Source: Brachybacterium kimchii
GTDB lineage: Bacteria > Actinomycetota > Actinomycetes > Actinomycetales > Dermabacteraceae
Reading direction: 5' to 3'
NCBI RefSeq assembly: GCF_023373525.1
Contig: NZ_CP097218.1
Location: forward strand, 3,596,001-3,660,000
Length of the DNA: 64,000 nt
Shown here: positions 33,541-42,370 of the stretch, piece by piece
Position numbering within the stretch: position 1 is the first letter of the stretch
Layout: every line of letters begins with the position of its first letter
The notes under the pieces: generated by a model
What the model was told of the DNA's origin: nothing
Database searches by the model: none
The model's input: the letters and a program-made list of their open reading frames with translations, nothing else
Made by a program: the position numbers and the translations under genes

Positions 33541-35082
33541 ATGGGAAGCACATTCCTCGGCATCGGGATCGCAGGCTTCATCGCCGTGGTCGTCGTCGCC
33601 CTCCTCGTCATCGCGGTGATCGCGTTCTTCCTGGTCCGCGGTTGGATCAAGGTCGCCCGCGCCGACGAGGCGCTGGTCATCTCCGGCAAGAGCCAGAAGA
33701 ACGAGGACGGCTCCACCTCCGCGACCACGGTGGTCGTCAACGGCAAGGCGATCGTCAACCCGATCACCCAGCGCCACGAGGTCATCTCGCTGCGCCAGCG
33801 CCAGGTGAACATGCGCGCGGAGGCGCAGTCCGCGGACAACGTGACGCTCGCCGTCGAGGCCGTGGCGCTCGTGAAGATCGGCTCGGACCGCGAGCTGGTG
33901 CGCCGGGCGGCCGAGCGCTTCGCCTCCCAGGACGAGGCCATCGAGTCCTTCACCCAGGACCAGCTCGAGGGCGTGCTGCGCGGCGTGATCGCCCAGCAGT
34001 CCGTCATCTCGCTCATGCGCGACCGCAAGGTCTTCTCCGAGCAGATCGCCGAGACCGTGATCCCCGAGCTGCGCGAGCAGGGCCTGATCCTGGACTCCTT
34101 CCAGATCCGCGGGATCACCGACGGCGTCGGCTACATCCAGTCCCTCGGCGCCCCGGAGATCGAGGACAAGCGCCAGGCGGCCGAGATCAGCCAGACCAAC
34201 GCCGAGCGCGCCGTCGCCAAGGAGCGCATCCGCAACGAGGAGCAGAACCTCGTCGAGCAGCAGGCGCTGGACACGAACAAGGCGAACGCGCAGGCCGAGG
34301 TCGGGCGCGCGCAGGCGCAGGCCGAGCAGGCCCAGGCCCTGGCGGGAGAGAAGTCCCGCCAGGAGGTCCTCCAGCAGCAGGCCGAGAACAAGCAGGCGCA
34401 GCTCGACGCCGACGTCAAGCGCGTCGCGGACGCCGAGCTCTACCGCAGGCAGAAGGACGCGGAGGCCTCCGCATTCGAGCAGCGCCGCCAGGCCGAGGCC
34501 CGCGCCGAGGTCGCCGAGGCCGACGCCCGCGCCGTGAAGCTGCGCGCCGAGGCCGACGCCGAGTCCGAGCGACTGGCCGGCGAGGCCCGCGCCGACGCCA
34601 TGCGCGCCGAGGCCGAGGCGCTGCGCGAGAACCAGGAGGCGCTGCTCGCGCAGCGCGTCGTCGACCAGCTGCCCACCCTCATGGAGACCTTCGCCAAGGG
34701 CTACGCGCAGATCGGCGAGATCACCGTGGTCAGCTCCGGCGGCAACGACGGCGACGTCGCCGGCAAGCAGTTCTCCGGCGAGTCCGCCGGGGCCCTGCGC
34801 GGTGTCTTCGACACCGTCGAGGCGACGCTCGGCCTGAGCATCCCCGACCTCATCCAGGGCCGCGTCTCCGGCGAGGCCCAGGGCCGCGCCCAGGGCGAGG
34901 CGATCGGCGAGGCGCTGCGGGGGCAGGGCACGAGCGGGACGGACGGATCGCACCGTGCCGGCGGGGTCGCCGGGAAGAGTGGGGCTGGCGAGCCGCGACC
35001 GACGGGCGAGACGGGAGCGCAGACCGCGGACGAGGCTCCGGCCTCGCCGCGCCCGGAGCAGAATGGGGCGGGCACCGACTGA
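33541..35082 (+). CDS. Flotillin-like SPFH membrane scaffold protein
   Basis: A 513-aa protein. An N-terminal helix (about 5-33) inserts in the membrane; the SPFH domain follows with ADEALVISGKSQ, ISLRQRQVNMRAEAQSADNV and LEGVLRGVIAQQSV. Residues about 205-390 form a long Ala/Glu/Gln-rich coiled coil with AQAEVGRAQAQAEQAQA, then a C-terminal region with a disordered tail. Flotillins organise membrane microdomains. AAGGA precedes the ATG. Two small genes follow on the same strand; the second is a possible membrane partner. Confidence 0.92.
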   Translation: MGSTFLGIGIAGFIAVVVVALLVIAVIAFFLVRGWIKVARADEALVISGKSQKNEDGSTSATTVVVNGKAIVNPITQRHEVISLRQRQVNMRAEAQSADNVTLAVEAVALVKIGSDRELVRRAAERFASQDEAIESFTQDQLEGVLRGVIAQQSVISLMRDRKVFSEQIAETVIPELREQGLILDSFQIRGITDGVGYIQSLGAPEIEDKRQAAEISQTNAERAVAKERIRNEEQNLVEQQALDTNKANAQAEVGRAQAQAEQAQALAGEKSRQEVLQQQAENKQAQLDADVKRVADAELYRRQKDAEASAFEQRRQAEARAEVAEADARAVKLRAEADAESERLAGEARADAMRAEAEALRENQEALLAQRVVDQLPTLMETFAKGYAQIGEITVVSSGGNDGDVAGKQFSGESAGALRGVFDTVEATLGLSIPDLIQGRVSGEAQGRAQGEAIGEALRGQGTSGTDGSHRAGGVAGKSGAGEPRPTGETGAQTADEAPASPRPEQNGAGTD

Positions 35083-35197
35083 TCGGTCCGCCGGGCGCCG
35101 CGCTGCTGCGGGCCCGGCGACACCGTCGGTCCATCCGCCACCGCCCGGCGACGCCGCCGGGGCAGACACCGCCGCCCGAGCCCGAGAGGACGCACCC

Positions 35198-35515
35198 GTG
35201 GAACTTATCTCCGTCGCCGGCCATCCGGAGCCGGTCCCCGCATCGGCCGCCGCCGAGCGGATGCTGCGCGACCGCCTCGAGACGGCCCGCGAGTCCCGCG
35301 GTCAGCAGGCGGCCGACGGGCTCGAGGTGCTGGTCGGCGAGAGGATCGGCGTGCTGCTCGGGGGAGGGATGCCCAGCATCGACGTCGCCACCATGCGCGC
35401 GATCGTCGACCACGTGGAGCTGCCGTCCGAGGACGAGGACGAGCCCACCGGGATCAAGGGCGCCTTCCAGGGGTTCAAGGACAAGCTCGCGCAGCGGGGC
35501 GGACCGGCGCGGTGA
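35198..35515 (+). CDS. Hypothetical protein downstream of flotillin
   Basis: A 105-aa soluble protein with GTG start and GAGAGGA 8 bases upstream. It is acidic, with a helical N-terminal half (AAERMLRDRLETARESRG) and a GVLLGGGMPSIDVATMRAIVDHVELP segment. No family recognised. It overlaps the next gene by GTGA and follows the flotillin gene by 115 bases, suggesting a three-gene unit. Confidence 0.6.
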   Translation: MELISVAGHPEPVPASAAAERMLRDRLETARESRGQQAADGLEVLVGERIGVLLGGGMPSIDVATMRAIVDHVELPSEDEDEPTGIKGAFQGFKDKLAQRGGPAR

Positions 35516-35787
35516 GCGGGCTCGGGAACGGGGCGGCGGGCGCCTCGGGGAACGGAGAGGCGCAGTACGGCTCGCAGCCCACGTCGCCGGACGGTTCGCA
35601 GTACGCGTCGGGCGTGCCCGGACCGGAGGACCCGGAGATGCAGGAGCGCGCGCGGCGCGCCTCGAGCACCAGCCCCTACAGCATCTGGGATCTGTTCCTG
35701 GTGCCCTGGTCCGCGATCGCCTGGGTGGGCCGCGGGATCTGGTGGCTGATCAAGCTGCCGTTCCGGATGCTGAGCATCTTCGACTGA
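35512..35787 (+). CDS. Small C-terminally anchored membrane protein
   Basis: A 91-aa protein with a Gly/Ser-rich disordered first half and a hydrophobic Trp-rich end (IWDLFLVPWSAIAWVGRGIWWLIKLPF). GTG start overlaps the upstream stop. It may be a tail-anchored partner of the flotillin-like protein; this is inference from position only. Confidence 0.6.
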   Translation: MSGLGNGAAGASGNGEAQYGSQPTSPDGSQYASGVPGPEDPEMQERARRASSTSPYSIWDLFLVPWSAIAWVGRGIWWLIKLPFRMLSIFD

Positions 35788-35948
35788 CGGGGCGGAGCGC
35801 GGGGTCGGACCTCCGGCTGCTTGCTGCGTGTGCCGATCACTTCCGCCACCAGTGAGACCGCGACAGCCGCGACGATGACGCTCGCGGCGATCAACGGGAC
35901 GACCACTCGGCGAAGCACGGTCGTAGCCGAGGCGCAGAACCGGTTCAC
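35676..35948 (-). CDS. Possible small membrane protein, convergent overlap with its neighbour
   Basis: A 90-codon frame with GTG start at 35948. Its first 40 residues have coding-like third positions and a strong membrane helix after basic residues (LRRVVVPLIAASVIVAAVAV), unlike a random frame. The last 37 codons are antisense to the plus-strand membrane-protein gene, so the true end may be degraded. Its GTG overlaps the stop of a peptide that resembles the tail of the helicase at 40.3 kb. Confidence 0.35.
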   Translation of the reverse strand: MNRFCASATTVLRRVVVPLIAASVIVAAVAVSLVAEVIGTRSKQPEVRPRAPPRQSKMLSIRNGSLISHQIPRPTQAIADQGTRNRSQML

Positions 35949-35950
35949 GC

Positions 35951-35981
35951 CCCCGCCGGAAGCCAGTCCGTCCCGAGCAGC
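35951..35981. repeat. Left copy of a 31-bp direct repeat (helicase tail)
   Basis: Begins CCCCGCCGGAAGCCAGTCCG and matches 40331-40361 at 29 of 31 bases in the same orientation. Both encode LLG(A/T)DWLPAG on the minus strand. Possible attachment-site-like or recombination scar. Confidence 0.6.
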
Positions 35982-36043
35982 CGCGGCCCCATGCACCAGC
36001 CGGAGGTGTGGCCCTCGTGGATCCGGAGGCGCACGATGGGCAC

Positions 36044-36358
36044 ATGGCCGATCCGAAGAAGACCTTGACCGCATCGGAGATCAGCGAGGCCGCCCCGGCG
36101 GGGTGGACGCTCGACGGTGAGCAGCTCACCGCCCGCTTCGCCACGGGCGACTTCGCCACCGGGCTCGCCCTCGTGGACCGCATCGGCGCCTCGGCAGAGG
36201 AGGCGAATCACCACCCGGACATCGTGCTGACGTATCCGGAGGTCACGGTGACGCTGTCCAGCCACGACGTCGGCGGCATCACCTCGCGGGACATCGACCT
36301 CGCACGGCTGGCCAGCGGGCACGCGGAGGCGTTGGGTGTCGCGGTGGGCGAGGGGTGA
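36044..36358 (+). CDS. Pterin-4a-carbinolamine dehydratase (PCD/DCoH)
   Basis: A 104-aa protein. The catalytic signature EEANHHPDIVLTYPEVTVTL, with the conserved double His, and SSHDVGGITSRDIDLA match the family. It dehydrates the 4a-carbinolamine of tetrahydropterin after aromatic amino acid hydroxylation, and some actinobacterial copies have other roles. It stands alone on the plus strand at the left edge of the defence-like island. Confidence 0.9.
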   Translation: MADPKKTLTASEISEAAPAGWTLDGEQLTARFATGDFATGLALVDRIGASAEEANHHPDIVLTYPEVTVTLSSHDVGGITSRDIDLARLASGHAEALGVAVGEG

Positions 36359-36515
36359 CGCAGGCCTTCCTGCCCCGTCGATCGTGAGGCTCGGGACGGA
36401 CGCAGGGATCGTCGACCGCTGCGGAGACGGCGGATAGCAAGCGGAGAGCACGGGCGTCGGGTGACACAGAGTCCGCCATCGGCACAGCAGGAGATCCGCG
36501 CGAATCGGCGGAGGT

Positions 36516-37904
36516 TCAGAGACCGCTCGCCAGCTGCTCCCAAGTCTCCTCGAGGCCGCGCGCGATCCGGCGGTCGCGAGCCGAGGACTCACGCAGCCAC
36601 GCGAGAGACGTCGGCCCCATGGCGAGGAGCTGCGAGTAGTTCAGGGCCAGCGGGTTCATGCCGAACAGCACGCCGGTCTTGAGCAGCGTGCCCGACGTCG
36701 CGAGGGAGTGGCCCATCAGCAGCATGGAGCGCAACTTGAGCGTCTCGCGCTTGCGCTGCGCCGGGTCGACTCCTCGGGCGAAGCCGTCGAGCAGCCAGTA
36801 GGCGTGGATGATCATCTCGACAGTGCCGGGGACGACGCCCATCGAGAAGCAGTGCCGCAGGTCGTAGCCGTGCGTGTACATGAACCGCGCGACGTCGGTC
36901 CAGGGCACCTTCACCCCGGACGGGCCGAGCGCGAAGGGCGACGCGACGGTGCCGAGCTGGAGCAGGGAGAACAGGGGAGCGGGCAATCCCGCGGGTGTGT
37001 ACACGTCCGAGAGCAGATGTCGGATCTGCATCAGGAGCGCGGAGATCAGATCGACCGGGACGCTGCCGGTGGCCACCTGCACGACCTTCCCCGCCTTGTC
37101 GACGTACGTGCCCGTGCCGTGCATGATGTCCGCGACGCCGCAGAGGAAACCGAGCAGGGGATCATGCCCGAAGCTCTGCAGTCGGTGCGTCGCGGGCCGC
37201 ATCCCGTCCACCAGCCCTCCGGTGGCAGCGTTCGTCGCCGCGTCGTACGGGACCTTCGCGGTGGCCTCGAAGCGGCGCAGGAACCGTGCATGGATCGACG
37301 CGGCCCGTTGCTTGTCCTGGAGCCAGCCGGTGAGCGGTGAGCCAGTCTGTCCCCGGCCCAGAAAGTGGGTATCGCGCGGGATCCGCACGAGCACGATGTC
37401 CAGGAGGGTGGCGATCGCTCCCGCGGCGAGGACGACGCCCCAGTCGCTGCTGCGCCAGGAGACGTCCCCGTGCTCGCGGGAGAAGGCTTCCAGGGAGGAA
37501 GCGATCCGGGAATCCGGGAGGACCTGCTGCAGAGGGTCTCGGGAGAGGTCGATGCCGAGACGTTCGAGGTGCGCTTCGGCCCGTCGGGAGAGCTGCTCGA
37601 CATCCGTCTCACGGATCGTCTCCGGCACCGGGTAGCGCGGGACGGACGGCTCGGTGAAGTCGGGGCCGGTGGGCAGGCGAGTTCGCCGCACGCCCCGTGC
37701 CTGGATCCCGAGGGCCGCGAGCCGTGCGCGCACGGCGTCCATCTCCGAGGACGTCTCGCGCAGCGAGCGCGCCACGCTCTCCTCCCGGAGGAGGACGCCC
37801 TCGAGATCGACGTCGATCTGATCGAACAGCCCACGCAACCGGCCGAGCGTCACGTCCTGGTAGGCGACCGCGGTGGACGAGTGGGAGAGGGGGCGGCGCG
37901 TCAT
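36516..37904 (-). CDS. Unknown 462-aa protein of the TerB/Mrr module
   Basis: I recognise no family. Residues about 20-60 look coiled (LRGLFDQIDVDLEGVLL and VARSLRETSSEMDAVRARL). A hydrophobic stretch GVVLAAGAIATLLDIVLV lies near 160-180. The middle and C-terminal half hold clustered His/Asp motifs, CGVADIMHGTGTYVD, QIRHLLSDVYTPAG and YTHGYDLRHC, which could bind metal, and several short hydrophobic helices. The start ATG overlaps the TerB-like stop by ATGA, so the two products are made together. Context with TerB-like, Mrr and helicase genes suggests a defence role; a metal-dependent membrane hydrolase is speculative. Confidence 0.7.
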   Translation of the reverse strand: MTRRPLSHSSTAVAYQDVTLGRLRGLFDQIDVDLEGVLLREESVARSLRETSSEMDAVRARLAALGIQARGVRRTRLPTGPDFTEPSVPRYPVPETIRETDVEQLSRRAEAHLERLGIDLSRDPLQQVLPDSRIASSLEAFSREHGDVSWRSSDWGVVLAAGAIATLLDIVLVRIPRDTHFLGRGQTGSPLTGWLQDKQRAASIHARFLRRFEATAKVPYDAATNAATGGLVDGMRPATHRLQSFGHDPLLGFLCGVADIMHGTGTYVDKAGKVVQVATGSVPVDLISALLMQIRHLLSDVYTPAGLPAPLFSLLQLGTVASPFALGPSGVKVPWTDVARFMYTHGYDLRHCFSMGVVPGTVEMIIHAYWLLDGFARGVDPAQRKRETLKLRSMLLMGHSLATSGTLLKTGVLFGMNPLALNYSQLLAMGPTSLAWLRESSARDRRIARGLEETWEQLASGL

Positions 37905-39115
37905 GCGCCGGCCGCCTGCTCCTCGACGGCCGTCTTGCTGGCCTGGAGGTCAGCGAGCGCCATTTGGAACGCCTCGAGGTCGCTGCGGAGGTCGGCAAGG
38001 TTCTGCTCGTTGGCCGTGGTGCGCGCGAGCTGCTGTTCCATCCGACGGGCGAGGGCGCCGATGTCGTCGGTCAGGTCGGCGATCGCTCGCTGGTGCTGAC
38101 CGATCACCTGCTGCATGAGATGTTCGCGACGGGTGTCCCGGCTGCGTTCGTTCGTGCCGAGCACGTATCGGGTGCCCTGGTGGACGAGCACGCCGAGGAT
38201 CACGACGGTGCCGATCCCCGTCATCATCGAACTCAGCCCCAGGACGCCGCCGAACCCGAGTGCTGCCAGGCCCGACGTGATCCCGGCTGCTCCGAGTCCG
38301 GTCACGCTGCCGAAGAGGGAGATAGCCGCGATCGGCGTGCCGAAGGCGGCGGCCTTCGCGGCGATGTCCTTCGTCGCCGTCTCGAACTGGCTGGTGGTGA
38401 TGCGGCCGGCCAGGAACTCGGATTCCTTCTCGACGAGACGCTCGATGGACGCCACCAGGTGCGGACCCCGCTCATCGAAGACCCTCGTGGCGACCTCGTC
38501 GATCACCGCGCGCTCCATGTCGCTGATGTCTCCGTCGGAGAGCGCCAGACTCACCATCTGGTGGACGACAGCGGTGGCGACGGCCTCACGATGCTCTTCG
38601 GCGATGTCGTCGAGGAAGGCTCCCGGTGCGTGCCCGGCGTCGAGGGCGTCGTCGCGAGGCGAGGTGCCGACGGGCGTGTGCTGGGCGGCGGCGATGAGCC
38701 CGCGGAGCTCGGTGCGTGCCTCGGGGTCCAGATCCATCGTGGTCAGCAACAGGTACAGCGCAGAGATCTCACTGGGATGCAGCGCGCCGTCGGCCTGTGC
38801 GAGGGCCACCAGTTCCCGACAGAGGCTCAGCTTCACGTCGGCAGACAGTTCCGACGGCGTGATCTCCGCTCGAAGTGCACGATCCCGGGAGAGCGGAAGC
38901 CTCTTCAATGCGTCGGAGGCGGTGGATTGGGCGCTGCCGGCCGCGGTCTTCACGTGAGCGCTCGTCGTGCCGGCCGCCTCGACCAGCCGTGAGCGCGCTG
39001 CGCGGGTGGTCGTCGCGAGGCGCGACTGCGCTGCCGCACCCGCGTCGACGGCACGTCGTCGCAGCTTCTCCGTGGACCGGATCGCCCTGGTCGGCGTCTT
39101 CTCGATGTCGTTCAT
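37901..39115 (-). CDS. TerB-like membrane protein with C-terminal coiled coil
   Basis: A 404-aa protein. Two TerB-like units are visible: LVALAQADGALHPSEISALYLLL at about 105-130 and MVSLALSDGDISDMERAVIDEV at about 190-212, each with the DG-x-x-xxE acidic metal-like loop. A Gly/Ala-rich hydrophobic region (about 262-325, with GVLGLSSMMTGIGTVVILGVL) likely forms membrane helices, and the last 70 residues are a coiled coil. TerB proteins occur in stress and phage-resistance systems. It overlaps the unknown 462-aa gene by ATGA. Confidence 0.75.
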   Translation of the reverse strand: MNDIEKTPTRAIRSTEKLRRRAVDAGAAAQSRLATTTRAARSRLVEAAGTTSAHVKTAAGSAQSTASDALKRLPLSRDRALRAEITPSELSADVKLSLCRELVALAQADGALHPSEISALYLLLTTMDLDPEARTELRGLIAAAQHTPVGTSPRDDALDAGHAPGAFLDDIAEEHREAVATAVVHQMVSLALSDGDISDMERAVIDEVATRVFDERGPHLVASIERLVEKESEFLAGRITTSQFETATKDIAAKAAAFGTPIAAISLFGSVTGLGAAGITSGLAALGFGGVLGLSSMMTGIGTVVILGVLVHQGTRYVLGTNERSRDTRREHLMQQVIGQHQRAIADLTDDIGALARRMEQQLARTTANEQNLADLRSDLEAFQMALADLQASKTAVEEQAAGA

Positions 39116-39197
39116 GGCTCCCCTTGTTCCCCTGGGGAAAGGATAGTGAGGGAGGGGGACATCCAGGCGCGGTCCTGGCGCCGACCTTGAAGAGGAG

Positions 39198-40250
39198 TCA
39201 GGAGTCCTTGAGCATCCAGACTCGCCGCAGAGGAACGCGCTCCGTGATGCTCTCGGGAAGCTTCTCGTAGTTGCGGAAGAATGCCTCGACGATGTCTGAC
39301 GAGTTCCAGACCTTCACCCGGAATCGCTGGTGCTTCACCACGTCGCGCGCAGGCTTGGACAAGCCGGCCCATGTAGCGAGCAAGCCATAGTCCGCGCCAT
39401 GAGTGTGGACCAGACCGTTGAGCTGCGACACCACTTCTGAGCCGATCTGCGGCGTTTTCACCTGAACGATCAGTTTCGGGGACTCGAGCCCGAGCGGGCC
39501 GCGCCCCGCGGTGATGTCGATGCCGCCATCTGCACCGGGCGGTGCCTCGTCGGCTTCGAAGCCTTCGGCTCGCAGGAGCTCGGCCACGAGATGGGCGAAG
39601 GAGTGCCCGGAGAACTCCTCGGCGATCCGCGACGTGATCTGATCGTGCGCGATGACCTCGATATCGGGCTCGGACTCGGGATCGTCGACGACCTCCGCCT
39701 GCCCGATGTTCGAGCGCTCGCTCGGCGGGATCGGGGTAGGTGAGGTGAGACCAATTGAGCCCACGTCCTCGCCCGTCCTGAGCACGTGCTCAAGGCGCGC
39801 GGCAGCGTTGTTGCGGCTCGGAGAGAAGATTGTCAGCGCACTGCCCAGGGTATAGAGCAGGTCCTGCTTCATCGCGGATCGCGGCACCTGGCGCTGCCAG
39901 TCGACGCGCACCACGTGCTGGTGGTCCGGCTCGTTGCCCGCGATGTACTCGTACGACGAGGTCACTCGTCCCAGAGCTATCTCGCGCGTGGTCTTCATGG
40001 GCATCGCCATCAGGTCACCGACGGAGATGCGCCCGCGCAACGCCCAGAGCTGGGATACAGAATTGGTGCGGGCCTTGGAAGAATCCTGCCCGTACGCCTC
40101 ATCGACAAACACTTGGATGTCTTCGCGCGATGTGGCGCCGGTCAGGTCAGGGACCTCGCGCCATCCGCCACCGGAGCACCCATTCTCAAGTGCCCACTCA
40201 TCTCGCTCCCCATAGCGCCCTGACCGGATCACCCATGCTGTGCTGACCAT
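39198..40250 (-). CDS. Mrr-type restriction nuclease with N-terminal reader-like domain
   Basis: A 350-aa protein. The N-terminal part (about 1-160) with VGDLMAMPMKTTREIALGRV and YEYI resembles PUA/EVE-like modified-base reader domains. The C-terminal Mrr catalytic domain has the PD-(D/E)xK core: D241/D245 in GADGGIDITAGRG and Q263-V-K265 in LIVQVKT, after FAHLVAELLRAEGFEAD. Such type IV enzymes cut modified foreign DNA. It lies 82 bases before the TerB-like gene and 56 bases after the helicase on the same strand. Confidence 0.85.
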   Translation of the reverse strand: MVSTAWVIRSGRYGERDEWALENGCSGGGWREVPDLTGATSREDIQVFVDEAYGQDSSKARTNSVSQLWALRGRISVGDLMAMPMKTTREIALGRVTSSYEYIAGNEPDHQHVVRVDWQRQVPRSAMKQDLLYTLGSALTIFSPSRNNAAARLEHVLRTGEDVGSIGLTSPTPIPPSERSNIGQAEVVDDPESEPDIEVIAHDQITSRIAEEFSGHSFAHLVAELLRAEGFEADEAPPGADGGIDITAGRGPLGLESPKLIVQVKTPQIGSEVVSQLNGLVHTHGADYGLLATWAGLSKPARDVVKHQRFRVKVWNSSDIVEAFFRNYEKLPESITERVPLRRVWMLKDS

Positions 40251-40306
40251 GAGCGCACCTTACGTGAGAGCGCCGGCGCCTTGAAGAAATCGACGCTCCG
40301 TGCGAG

Positions 40307-42046
40307 TCACCCCGCCCCGTCCGCCAGGCTCCCCGCCGGCAGCCAGTCCGCCCCGAGCAGCTGTGCGACGTCGGTCAACTGTTCGGTGTCCCCGCCCACG
40401 GTGTCCGACGCGGCGGCGATGCGCTCCACCATCACCTTGCTGACCTGCTCCTCGACGGTGTCCTGCGCATAGGCGATGTGCCAGGGCGAGACCTGGTGGT
40501 CGCGGTGGGTGCGGCCAGTGACCTGCCGGCCGGCGATGCCCGAGAAGCGGGCCTGGTGGAAGACACCGACGCGCGGCTCCGTGCTGGCCTGCCGACCATC
40601 GGGCAGGGTTTCGCCGGCGTGGAGGCTGATCGAGGCGACCGAGGTGAACACGCAGACCTTCGCCTCGCCCCTCTGGAACTTCAGTCGCTCGGCCTCGACG
40701 TCGAAACGGTCCCGTCCGAAGATCGTCGCGACCTCCAGTCCAGCATCCTGCAGACGCTCGGTGATCGGGTCGGCCGCGGTGCCCACGAACTCGACCGAGC
40801 ATGCCACCTGCCGCTCCGCCTCGACCTGCTGGGCGATCCAGGCGACCGTCGAGTCGACGCGGATCAGCCCGGCCTTCTGGCGGAACCTCAGCAGGGCCGC
40901 GCGGCCCTTCGCGGTGTTGCGTCCGCGCCGGGCCAGGTCCATCTCGCGGCAGAACTCGCCCCATTCGGCTTCGTACGCCGCGCGCTCGGCCTGCGTGAGC
41001 GCCACCGGCATTCCCGAGATCGGCACAGGTCCCCAGGGCGCGGCGCGGTGCAGCATGGCGGGCGGCTGCGCGTCCTCGAGCCAGGTGCGCACCCGCGCAA
41101 GATCCTCGGCCCGGCGTGCGGGGTCCGTCGTCCAGGTGGCGCCGTAGCGCCCTCGCTCCAGGCCGATCCCGTGGCGCTCGAGGGCATCGGCGAAGGACGC
41201 GTCGATCTTCGAAGCCGAGGTCCACTCCTTCATCGACTCGCCGTGCACCTGCGCGTAGGCAGGAGCGAGATAGGGGAGCTCGAGGGGAGTGTGGCCGGGC
41301 GTCGCGGTCGTCGCGATGACGAACGGCACCGCATCGTGTGACTTCGTGTGCCCGGAGATCTTCGCCCAGAGCCTCCAGCGCTTCGTCGTAGTGCGGCGCA
41401 GGGCGTGCGCCTCGTCCGCGATGATCACGTCCCACTCGTACTCCGCGACCTTCTCCAGACGGTCCCAGGTGATCACAACCCACTCCAGGCCGCTGTCGCC
41501 GAGCGCAGTGATGGTGCGGCACCAGTGGCCGATCGTGATCGCCGCCGGACGGTCCGCCACCACGAGCACGCGCTGAGCGTCGCGCAGAGACCCCACCGCG
41601 CTCGCGCCGAGCACCGCGGAGATCGTCTTGCCGACGCCCGGCTCGTCGGCCAGCAGGAACTGCCGGCCACCGGCCGCGGCGCGCTCGGCGATCGCGTCTG
41701 CCGCCTCGTACTGGTTCTGCCGGGGCTCGAAGTCCTCGGAGGGTTCGGGGATCGGCGCGAGGGAGTCGGGGTTCAGCGTGTTCTCGAGGAACCGGCCCAG
41801 GGTGTGGGGGCCGGGGGCGAAGTGCTCGAGATGCTGGGGGAGGGTGCGGCCGACGTGCAGGTGCATGCGGACGGCGGGGTGCCACGTGGCGCCCTCGATA
41901 TGGGTGCCGTAGGGGACGTCGAGGACCCAGAGGCGTTCGCCGGGGCCGACGAAGGGCAGGTCCTTCAGTGCGTGGCGCGAGCCGCTCGAGGTGCGACGGC
42001 GCGAGGACTTGCGATGGCGAGTGGTGGAGCGACGGGGAGCAAGCAC
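40307..42046 (-). CDS. SNF2-like (SF2) DNA helicase/translocase
   Basis: A 579-aa protein with both RecA-like lobes: Q-x-N-Q-Y segment (PRQNQYEAADAIA), Walker A DEPGVGKT at 134-141, DEAH box at 211-214, VIATTATPGHTPLE, and a C-terminal GIAGRQVTGRTHRDHQ with the arginine-finger motif. It is smaller than typical chromatin-type SNF2 proteins and resembles restriction- or phage-associated translocases. GTG start at 42046 with only a weak ribosome site. Its last residues, LLGADWLPAG, recur in a fragment at 35.95 kb. Confidence 0.85.
   Translation of the reverse strand: MLAPRRSTTRHRKSSRRRTSSGSRHALKDLPFVGPGERLWVLDVPYGTHIEGATWHPAVRMHLHVGRTLPQHLEHFAPGPHTLGRFLENTLNPDSLAPIPEPSEDFEPRQNQYEAADAIAERAAAGGRQFLLADEPGVGKTISAVLGASAVGSLRDAQRVLVVADRPAAITIGHWCRTITALGDSGLEWVVITWDRLEKVAEYEWDVIIADEAHALRRTTTKRWRLWAKISGHTKSHDAVPFVIATTATPGHTPLELPYLAPAYAQVHGESMKEWTSASKIDASFADALERHGIGLERGRYGATWTTDPARRAEDLARVRTWLEDAQPPAMLHRAAPWGPVPISGMPVALTQAERAAYEAEWGEFCREMDLARRGRNTAKGRAALLRFRQKAGLIRVDSTVAWIAQQVEAERQVACSVEFVGTAADPITERLQDAGLEVATIFGRDRFDVEAERLKFQRGEAKVCVFTSVASISLHAGETLPDGRQASTEPRVGVFHQARFSGIAGRQVTGRTHRDHQVSPWHIAYAQDTVEEQVSKVMVERIAAASDTVGGDTEQLTDVAQLLGADWLPAGSLADGAG
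40331..40361. repeat. Right copy of the 31-bp direct repeat, inside the helicase 3' end
   Basis: Begins CCCCGCCGGCAGCCAGTCCG and lies within the last codons of the intact helicase gene, exactly 4,380 bases from its copy at 35951. Confidence 0.6.
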
Positions 42047-42079
42047 CCGTCGACGATAGCGAGGCGGAGCGAGCTGCGG

Positions 42080-42370
42080 TTAGGGGCGGGGTGCAGGAGC
42101 CATGCGCTTGTACAGGTCGCGAACCAGAGTGAAATCGCCATCGCTGACCGCGAAGTAGAGCAGATGGGTCCCGATGACGTGACGGAGGAACCCCTTTTGC
42201 ATTTGTTCCACGTGGCGTCCGCGCTCGGGCATCCCAATGACGCCCATAACGGCCGTGTAGCGCACGTGGACGTAGATGTCGACTTTCGCGCAGTGCCAAC
42301 ACCCTTCGGTGTGGTCCCAGATCGTGGAGAGGTCGGGCCGAGCAACGTTACTGATACGCGGAGTGACCAT
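42080..42370 (-). CDS. Small hypothetical protein upstream of the helicase
   Basis: A 96-aa frame with lower third-position G+C than the genome norm but coding-like usage. It contains STIWDHTEGCWHCAKVDIYV and LRHVIGTHLLYFAVSDGDFTLV; no family recognised. An adjacent frame upstream (about 42400-42624, with INDAGSGPAEPLDVDMHLDD) also looks coding, so the two may be pieces of one frameshifted gene. Confidence 0.4.
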   Translation of the reverse strand: MVTPRISNVARPDLSTIWDHTEGCWHCAKVDIYVHVRYTAVMGVIGMPERGRHVEQMQKGFLRHVIGTHLLYFAVSDGDFTLVRDLYKRMAPAPRP

